Below the pieces are notes generated by a model that ran no database searches, was not told the origin of the DNA, and saw only the letters and a list, made by a program, of their open reading frames with translations. A DNA stretch of 40,147 nt from Candidatus Saccharimonadales bacterium (GTDB lineage Bacteria; Patescibacteriota; Saccharimonadia; Saccharimonadales; UBA10212). The translations under genes and the position numbers were made by a program. Each line of letters begins with the position of its first letter. Position 1 is the first letter of the stretch. Where the stretch lies: assembly GCA_025450575.1 (NCBI GenBank), contig JANWHE010000014.1, positions 1 to 40,147 on the forward strand. Reading direction: 5' to 3'. Positions 34,645 through 40,147 of this stretch are shown one piece after another.

Positions 34645-35052
34645 ATGGGGAGAGGTGTTTTGATTGGCGTTGTTTTATTATCCGCGATATTTCCGACGCT
34701 GGCCGGTACGGTTTCGGCCCAGGAATATAACCATGTCATTACGGTTTACGCCTCAGTGCCCGAGCAGCGCGGCATTTATATAGATAGGGACGGTAATATC
34801 GTCAAGGTCGCCGGCAACACCTCCCAGAATATAGCGCCGCAAGTCTATGATCTGAACAATCATACGCTGAGTATGACGCCGGCTATCCAGACCAAGTACG
34901 ACGCGTTCCTAAAATTCCATAGCTATCGCTTGGAAGCCGGCCAGACTTACATTATTAGCCAGGTCGTAACAGTCAACACTCAGCCCTTATCCCAGAGTAT
35001 AGAAGTCGGCTCCGCGCTGCCGACTGATTTACAGCTTTCTATTCAGCTCTAA
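34645..35052 (+). CDS. Small secreted protein
   Basis: Signal peptide ending VSAQE; SD AGGAGG before ATG; HVITVYASVPEQRGIYIDRDGNIVKV. Confidence 0.72.
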   Translation: MGRGVLIGVVLLSAIFPTLAGTVSAQEYNHVITVYASVPEQRGIYIDRDGNIVKVAGNTSQNIAPQVYDLNNHTLSMTPAIQTKYDAFLKFHSYRLEAGQTYIISQVVTVNTQPLSQSIEVGSALPTDLQLSIQL

Positions 35053-35068
35053 ATCGTTTTTTTTAGAA

Positions 35069-35815
35069 CTAAACCTGAAGCCGGTCAAAACGATTGACCG
35101 CGAAAAACACGCAGATTACTAATGTGGCGGCGATGACAGCGGCGTCCAAGCCTAAGGCGAAATGATGCTGGTGGATCATCGTGTAGCGCAGGGCGTCGAC
35201 GCAGTAGCTTAACGGATTGATTTCCGAAGCGATGCGCAGAAAAGTCGGCACGTTGGTCAGCGGATACAGTGAACTGGACAAAAAGAATAGCGGGAAAATC
35301 AAAAAGTTGTTGATGCCCTGGAAACCCTGGAAATCTTCCACCATGCTGGCGATACCTGCCCCGAAACTGGTAAGAGTCAGGCTTAGAGCGACCATGATCA
35401 GTAGCGACAACGGCAGATAAGCCCAGTTGTCGGGCCTAAAGCCCAGCGCTACGGAGATTATCAATACCAATATCGCCTGGAGCAGCGAGATGGTGGCTCC
35501 GCCCAAGGCATTGCCCAGCAGAATCCGCAGACGGCTGACCGGCGCGACCAGCATCTCTTTCAAAAACCCGAAGCGTTTATCAAACAGTATTTGGATGCCC
35601 CAGAAAACGCCGCTGAATAGCAAAGTCTGGAGGATGATGCCCGGCACCAGGAATTGCAAGTAGTTGCCTTGCCCGGCTTTTTTATAAACCGACCCGATAC
35701 CGTAGCCCAGAGCCAGCAGGAACAACACCGGCTGGCCGATAGCTCCCAGGACCCGCGAGCGGGACCGGAAGTAGCGTTTCATCTGTCTCAGCCAGAGGAT
35801 ATAAACGACATCCAT
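35069..35815 (-). CDS. ABC-2 type transporter permease
   Basis: Six-TM ABC-2 features (YFRSRSRVLGAIGQPVLFLLALG, VPGIILQTLLFSGVFWG, NPLSYCVDALR). Confidence 0.92.
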   Translation of the reverse strand: MDVVYILWLRQMKRYFRSRSRVLGAIGQPVLFLLALGYGIGSVYKKAGQGNYLQFLVPGIILQTLLFSGVFWGIQILFDKRFGFLKEMLVAPVSRLRILLGNALGGATISLLQAILVLIISVALGFRPDNWAYLPLSLLIMVALSLTLTSFGAGIASMVEDFQGFQGINNFLIFPLFFLSSSLYPLTNVPTFLRIASEINPLSYCVDALRYTMIHQHHFALGLDAAVIAATLVICVFFAVNRFDRLQV

Positions 35816-36624
35816 TAGCGAATATTCCTGTTACGCATCGCCGTCCTGACATTCAATCCGTTATTGGCCAAGCTGGTTTCGTCTCGGACCGTTCGGCCGG
35901 TCAGTTCCAAGTAGGCTTCTTCCAGAGTTTTGGTATCGGTCTGTTTGGTCAGCTGGGCAACGGTGCCGGTAGCTACGATTTGGCCGTGGTCGATAATGGC
36001 GATGCGGTCGGCGACTTCTTCGGCCTCGTCCAGGTAGTGGGTGGTGAAAAAGATGGTCATGCCTTCGGAGTCGCTGAGCTTTTTGACATAGTCCCAAAGC
36101 AGGTTGCGGGTCTGAGTGTCCAGACCCAGAGTCGGTTCGTCCAAAAAAAGTATCTTAGGATGGTGCAACAGGCCGCGGGCGATTTCCAGCCGCCGGCGCA
36201 TACCGCCGGAGTAGGTTTTGACGTAGCTGTCCCTGCGCCCCCAAAGGTCGACGAGTCTCAGTAGCTCTTCGATACGCTCGGTTTGCTGATTTTTAGGGAT
36301 TCCATACAGCACGGCGTGGACCTTCATGTTCTCATATGCGGTCAGTTCTTCCTCTAGCGCCGGGTCCTGGAAAACGATGCCGAAGGATTTACGGGCGCTA
36401 TCTTGTTCGCGCGTGACGTCGTGGCTGTTCAATCTGAGCTGGCCGCTGGTAGGCCGCAGCATGGTCGTCAGCATGCTGATAGTCGTGCTTTTGCCGGCGC
36501 CGTTAGGCCCCAGGAACGCGAAGATCTCTCCGGCCCGGACCTCAAAACTGATGTCACGAACGGCCTGAATGTCTCCGAAAGTCTTAACGACGTTCCGAGC
36601 CTCGATAACCACATTAGAACTCAT
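35815..36624 (-). CDS. ABC transporter ATP-binding protein (DrrA-like)
   Basis: Walker A GPNGAGKSTT, signature YSGGMRRRLEIARGL, Walker B ILFLDEPTLGLD. Confidence 0.95.
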   Translation of the reverse strand: MSSNVVIEARNVVKTFGDIQAVRDISFEVRAGEIFAFLGPNGAGKSTTISMLTTMLRPTSGQLRLNSHDVTREQDSARKSFGIVFQDPALEEELTAYENMKVHAVLYGIPKNQQTERIEELLRLVDLWGRRDSYVKTYSGGMRRRLEIARGLLHHPKILFLDEPTLGLDTQTRNLLWDYVKKLSDSEGMTIFFTTHYLDEAEEVADRIAIIDHGQIVATGTVAQLTKQTDTKTLEEAYLELTGRTVRDETSLANNGLNVRTAMRNRNIR

Positions 36625-36697
36625 TAGCTATATTATACATAGCTGTTTAACGGGCCGCCACTGAAGATGGGGCCAAACCGCCAAAATACTTTACTCG

Positions 36698-38017
36698 TCA
36701 AGTATTTTCAAGGATGCGCTCGACGCTGCTACCAGGTTTATATTTTTTCAGACTCGCTCCCTGGGTTTTCCAATAATCCAAAACTGGCTGGATGATGCGC
36801 CAGCTTTCCAAGACCTCGCCGCTGCTGGCGAACAGGCTTTGGCTGCCTCGCATGGCGTCGACCAGAATCTGTTCGTAGGCGTTCGGCAGGCGGTCCTCAA
36901 AATCCTGCTCGTAAGAAAAACTAAGGGTCTTTTTCTGTAATTTGCGTTCGTAGCCCGGTTGCTTGACCCACAAATCAAGCTCTATCCCCTCCCTCGGCTG
37001 GACGCGCAGTACCAAAGTATTAGGCTCGGAGTTATTGTCTTTCTTAAAGTTGACCCTTATCTGGGTCAGCTTTTGGTCCAGGTTCTTGCCGGTAGCCAGA
37101 TAAACGGGCGTTTGGGTCCATCGGGGATCGCTGGAGGTCAGCTTAAGCGCCGCGAAGGTCTCGGTCGCCGAAGCCGGAGCGCCGGCTTCTTTCTGATAAC
37201 CGTCATACTGGGCACGGACCACCGACTCGCCCAGCTCTTTCTCGGGGATTGTCAGTTGCTTGAGAGCGGCCAGCCGCCGGGCCGGCAAATCATTGAAGTC
37301 GAAATCGTGCGGGCACGGTTCCATTAATGTCAGGGCGGCCAGCTGCAGGCCGTGGCTTTGGATAATGTCCCGCAAGGCGCCGGTCTGCTCGTAAAAGTTG
37401 CCGCGGCCTTCGATGCCGATCTTTTCGGCTATCACGATTTCTATGAAATCTATGAATTCGCTGCTCCAGACGTGGCGGAAGACGGCGTTACTGCCCAGGA
37501 ACACGGCGATGTTCTGGGCCATCTCTTTGGCTAGATAGTGGTCGATGCGGTAAATCTGCTCCTCTTTGAAATAGCGGTTGGCTTCATCGATTATCCTCCC
37601 GGCCGAAGCCAGGTCCGACCCGAACGGCTTTTCCAGCAGCAGCTTGACGCCGTCGCCGTCCAGGCCGGCCTTCCCCAGATTGTCAATGATCGGCAAAACG
37701 GCCTCCGGCGGCACGGCGAAGTAAAAAATCACCTGTTCGGTATCGAGGTTTTTGATTTTTTGTTTCAGCTTGCGGTATTGGTCAGCCCGGCTATAATCCA
37801 TCTGGAAAACTTCAAACTGGTCGACCAGATTGGCCGCTTTGGCCGGCAGTATATCTTCCGCCTTAACTTCCCGCCGGCTGAGCCCGACTATCTTAAGCCG
37901 GGCCCGGATATCGGAATTTTCGCAGATCTCGCTGAGCGCCGGCAGCAGATACCGGCGGGATAAATCACCGGTGGCCCCGAAAACTAGTAATGACGTTGAC
38001 GGCAGTTCCTGCCCCAT
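36698..38017 (-). CDS. zwf: Glucose-6-phosphate 1-dehydrogenase
   Basis: LLVFGATGDLSRRYLLPAL, LLEKPFGSD, RIDHYLAKEMAQN. SD AAAGGAG before ATG at 38017; the track ORF start at 38341 is an overextension. Confidence 0.94.
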   Translation of the reverse strand: MGQELPSTSLLVFGATGDLSRRYLLPALSEICENSDIRARLKIVGLSRREVKAEDILPAKAANLVDQFEVFQMDYSRADQYRKLKQKIKNLDTEQVIFYFAVPPEAVLPIIDNLGKAGLDGDGVKLLLEKPFGSDLASAGRIIDEANRYFKEEQIYRIDHYLAKEMAQNIAVFLGSNAVFRHVWSSEFIDFIEIVIAEKIGIEGRGNFYEQTGALRDIIQSHGLQLAALTLMEPCPHDFDFNDLPARRLAALKQLTIPEKELGESVVRAQYDGYQKEAGAPASATETFAALKLTSSDPRWTQTPVYLATGKNLDQKLTQIRVNFKKDNNSEPNTLVLRVQPREGIELDLWVKQPGYERKLQKKTLSFSYEQDFEDRLPNAYEQILVDAMRGSQSLFASSGEVLESWRIIQPVLDYWKTQGASLKKYKPGSSVERILENT

Positions 38018-38053
38018 GCGGCTCCTTTTATATTTAAAGTATACGGCAAACTG

Positions 38054-38083
38054 TTGATAGGCGGCGGCCCAAGCTGTTACAAT
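38054..38083 (+). promoter_or_regulatory. Putative atp operon promoter (-35 TTGATA, 18 bp, -10 TACAAT)
   Basis: 5/6 matches to each consensus hexamer in the zwf/atpB intergenic region. Confidence 0.55.
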
Positions 38084-38147
38084 ATTTGGGAATGCATAAG
38101 AGGTGCAGTGCAGCGACACGGCGTAATAAGCCAGCCGCCGCTCTACC

Positions 38148-38975
38148 ATGTTTGGAGGGTGGGCCGGTATGGTAATGCCTTTTTTCGGTTTTGAGGTGGA
38201 ACCGCTGGGCGCCCAGCCTTTATTCAATCTCGGGCCCTTAACTATCACCAACACGATTCTGACGGGCTTTTTAGTGGCCGTTTTGCTGGTGATAGTGATG
38301 GGCATAGCCGCCCGCGCCAGCCAGTTGTGGCCCAAGAGCAAACTGGCTTTTTATGTCGAATCCTTGGTCGAGGCGGCCCTGGACATGATTACCGAACTGT
38401 TCGGCGACCGGGCCACGGCCATGCGCTATTTCCCCTTGCTCATCACGCTTTTCATATTCATCTTAGTCTGTAACTTGACCGGCATCCTGCCCGGCATCGA
38501 GACGATCACTTATCACCATACGTCGCTGCTGCGGGCCTGGACCACCGACTTGAACGCCACGGCCGGCCTAGCAATCTTAACGATGGTCACGGTGCAGGTG
38601 CACGCTGTCCGCTCCATCGGCTTCAAGGGTTATTTCCAGCATTATTTCACCCACCAGCCGTGGAAACCGCTCAACCTTTTCGTCGGGCTTTTAGACGTGT
38701 TTGGAGAGATAATGCGGCTGGTAACGCTGGCGCTGCGGCTTTTCGGCGTAATCTATGGAGGCGAAGCTCTGCTGTTCGCCTTGGGGGCAGTCGGCGGCAA
38801 CCTCGGCTGGCTGACGATGCTGCCGATAATGTTTTTGGAGATTTTCTTCTGTTTGGTGCAAGCCTATCTGTTCATGATGCTGTCCGCCTCGTACCTGGTG
38901 ATGTCGACCTCCATGCACGATAAAGAAGAGGCCGATGAGACCGTCCATGTAGTAGCGGAGGGCGCCAAGGCATGA
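38148..38975 (+). CDS. atpB: F1Fo ATP synthase subunit a (start may be ATG 38169, with GGAGG upstream)
   Basis: NLTGILPGIETITYH, LRLFGVIYGGEAL, C-terminal helices of subunit a; followed by atpE and atpF. Confidence 0.93.
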   Translation: MFGGWAGMVMPFFGFEVEPLGAQPLFNLGPLTITNTILTGFLVAVLLVIVMGIAARASQLWPKSKLAFYVESLVEAALDMITELFGDRATAMRYFPLLITLFIFILVCNLTGILPGIETITYHHTSLLRAWTTDLNATAGLAILTMVTVQVHAVRSIGFKGYFQHYFTHQPWKPLNLFVGLLDVFGEIMRLVTLALRLFGVIYGGEALLFALGAVGGNLGWLTMLPIMFLEIFFCLVQAYLFMMLSASYLVMSTSMHDKEEADETVHVVAEGAKA

Positions 38976-39003
38976 GTAAATTAAGTAAATATAAGGAGTA
39001 GCG

Positions 39004-39222
39004 ATGCAACACGTCGATCCATCATTAATCAAAGGTTTAACAATCGGTCTGGGTGCCATCGGCCCGGCCATCGGAATGGGCCTGATCGGAGCGTCCGTCG
39101 TGGGCGCCGTCGGCCGCAATCCCGAGATCCAGGGCAAGATCCTGTCCACGGCCTTCATTATGATCGGCCTGGTTGACGCCGTCCTAGCCTTCGTGCTGTT
39201 AATCTTGTTCACTACCAAATAA
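39004..39222 (+). CDS. atpE: F1Fo ATP synthase subunit c
   Basis: GLGAIGPAIGMGLIGASVVGAVGRNPE and GLVDAVLAFVLLI with carboxylate Asp. Confidence 0.95.
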   Translation: MQHVDPSLIKGLTIGLGAIGPAIGMGLIGASVVGAVGRNPEIQGKILSTAFIMIGLVDAVLAFVLLILFTTK

Positions 39223-39237
39223 TAGGAGTTGCCGATT

Positions 39238-39777
39238 TTGACTGTACTGCCGACACAATTCGCCCAAGCCAGTGATTCCAGCAGCGGACTGGGCGCTTTC
39301 CAATTGAATCTTAAGGATCTGGTGATCCAGCTGATTACTTTTGTCCTGGTACTGCTTATCCTGCGTAAATGGGTGGTGCCGAAGCTGGTCGCCACCATGG
39401 ATAAGCGCCAGCAAACGCTGGAGCAAAGCTTGGCTAACGCCCGGGCCACGGAAGAGGCTTTGGCTCGCGCCGAAGCCCGGGCCGAGGAGATTCTAGGCCA
39501 GGCGCGGGCCCAAGCCGATGAGGCTCTGGCCCAAGCCAAAGACGCCGGCGCCAGCGTGGTGGCTAAAGCCGAGACGGCGGCCGCCGAGCGGGCCGAGCTG
39601 ATTATCAAGGATGCCGAATCGCGCCTGGACGAAGAGCGCCAGAAACTGCGCGCCGAGCTACGGGCCGAGCTAGCCGACTTGGTAGCCGATGCCACCGAGA
39701 AGATCATCCACGAAAAGCTGGATGAGAAACGCGACATGTCATTAATCGAACGGGCCATCAAGGGGATTACGGGATGA
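39238..39777 (+). CDS. atpF: F1Fo ATP synthase subunit b (TTG start at 39238 preferred over 39229 by SD spacing)
   Basis: N-terminal TM plus long Ala/Glu/Arg coiled coil; AGGAG at 39224-39228. Confidence 0.9.
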   Translation: MTVLPTQFAQASDSSSGLGAFQLNLKDLVIQLITFVLVLLILRKWVVPKLVATMDKRQQTLEQSLANARATEEALARAEARAEEILGQARAQADEALAQAKDAGASVVAKAETAAAERAELIIKDAESRLDEERQKLRAELRAELADLVADATEKIIHEKLDEKRDMSLIERAIKGITG

Positions 39778-40147
39778 ACAGGGTTAGCCGCCGCTCGCTC
39801 GCCCACTGGGCCGCCGACCAATTGATATCCGGCCGCTCGGCGGCCGCCGTCGCCAAACATTTAGCGGCCGTCTTAAAGCAGGCCGGCATGAGCCACCAGG
39901 CCGGGTTTCTGATCGATGACATATCCTGGGAGCTCGAACAGCGCCAGGCCTTGGCGGTCAGCCGGGTCACCAGCGCCACGGCGTTATCCAAACAAGTCGA
40001 GCAAGCTTTGATCGGCCAGATCAAAAAGGCCACTGGCGCGCGTGACGTCGTTTTAGAAAAGAACGTTGATAAATCGGTCGTAGGCGGTCTGCGCGTAGAA
40101 ACATCTAACCATGTATGGGACTCGACTGTCGCCCGTAAACTGACTGA
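39774..40147 (+). CDS. atpH: F1Fo ATP synthase delta subunit, partial (runs off window)
   Basis: ATG overlapping the atpF stop; open frame to the window end; …SATALSKQVEQALIGQIKKATGARDVVLEKNVDKSVVGGLRVE is OSCP/delta-like. Confidence 0.88.
   Translation, partial: MNRVSRRSLAHWAADQLISGRSAAAVAKHLAAVLKQAGMSHQAGFLIDDISWELEQRQALAVSRVTSATALSKQVEQALIGQIKKATGARDVVLEKNVDKSVVGGLRVETSNHVWDSTVARKLT

Noticed and set aside
38060-38142. GGCGGCGGC…GCCGCCGC long-range inverted repeat upstream of atpB
   Set aside because: The left arm falls in the promoter spacer and would not be transcribed; likely coincidental GC-rich sequence.
38018-38341. N-terminal 108-aa extension of the G6PDH track ORF
   Set aside because: G6PDH homology starts at MGQELPSTSLLVFGATGDLSRR with a good SD at 38017; the extension runs through the atp promoter and antisense to atpB.
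38691-39860. 389-aa minus-strand ORF across atpB/E/F
   Set aside because: Ser/Ala/Arg-rich antisense reading of conserved ATP synthase genes, spanning several of them.
1-40147. CRISPR arrays, tRNA/rRNA genes, transposases or integrases
   Set aside because: No regularly spaced direct repeats were seen, the intergenic gaps I read showed no tRNA-like elements, and no mobile-element proteins appear among the ORFs. By-eye check only.

Overview
The window is a compact, roughly 55% GC bacterial chromosome segment. It looks like a CPR/Patescibacteria genome, probably Saccharibacteria (TM7), inferred from gene content and surface-protein style rather than from a marker gene. Left part: a central-carbon operon (class II FBP aldolase, split transketolase, Rpe-like epimerase, RpiB, GAPDH with a long C-terminal extension), pyrophosphatase, TrxB plus a redoxin, FKBP, and pheS-mazG-like-pheT. 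Middle: an MGH1/GH63-like glycosidase, RmuC, a ZIP transporter divergent from a Fur-family regulator, an MFS exporter, a flavin redox module (NDH-2, RnfD/NqrB-FNR fusion, ApbE, FMN-binding protein), topoisomerase IB, a SIMPL protein, VOC, an RRM protein flanked by two untracked small ORFs, and RarA/MgsA. Right part: about 9 kb of secreted or surface proteins (WxL/DUF916-like pairs and fibre-like repeats), an ABC-2 exporter, G6PDH, and the start of the F1Fo ATP synthase operon. I found no tRNA, rRNA, CRISPR or transposase. Best leads: (1) the compact flavin transmembrane electron-transfer module with an apparently unexported ApbE; (2) the surface-protein locus; (3) eight genes with a -10 hexamer 6-8 nt before the ATG, which suggests pervasive leaderless transcription; (4) four of seven convergent gene pairs overlapping at their stops through a shared CTAA/CTAG; (5) GAPDH fused in frame to a 92-aa acidic/Pro-rich tail that has its own Shine-Dalgarno and ATG.
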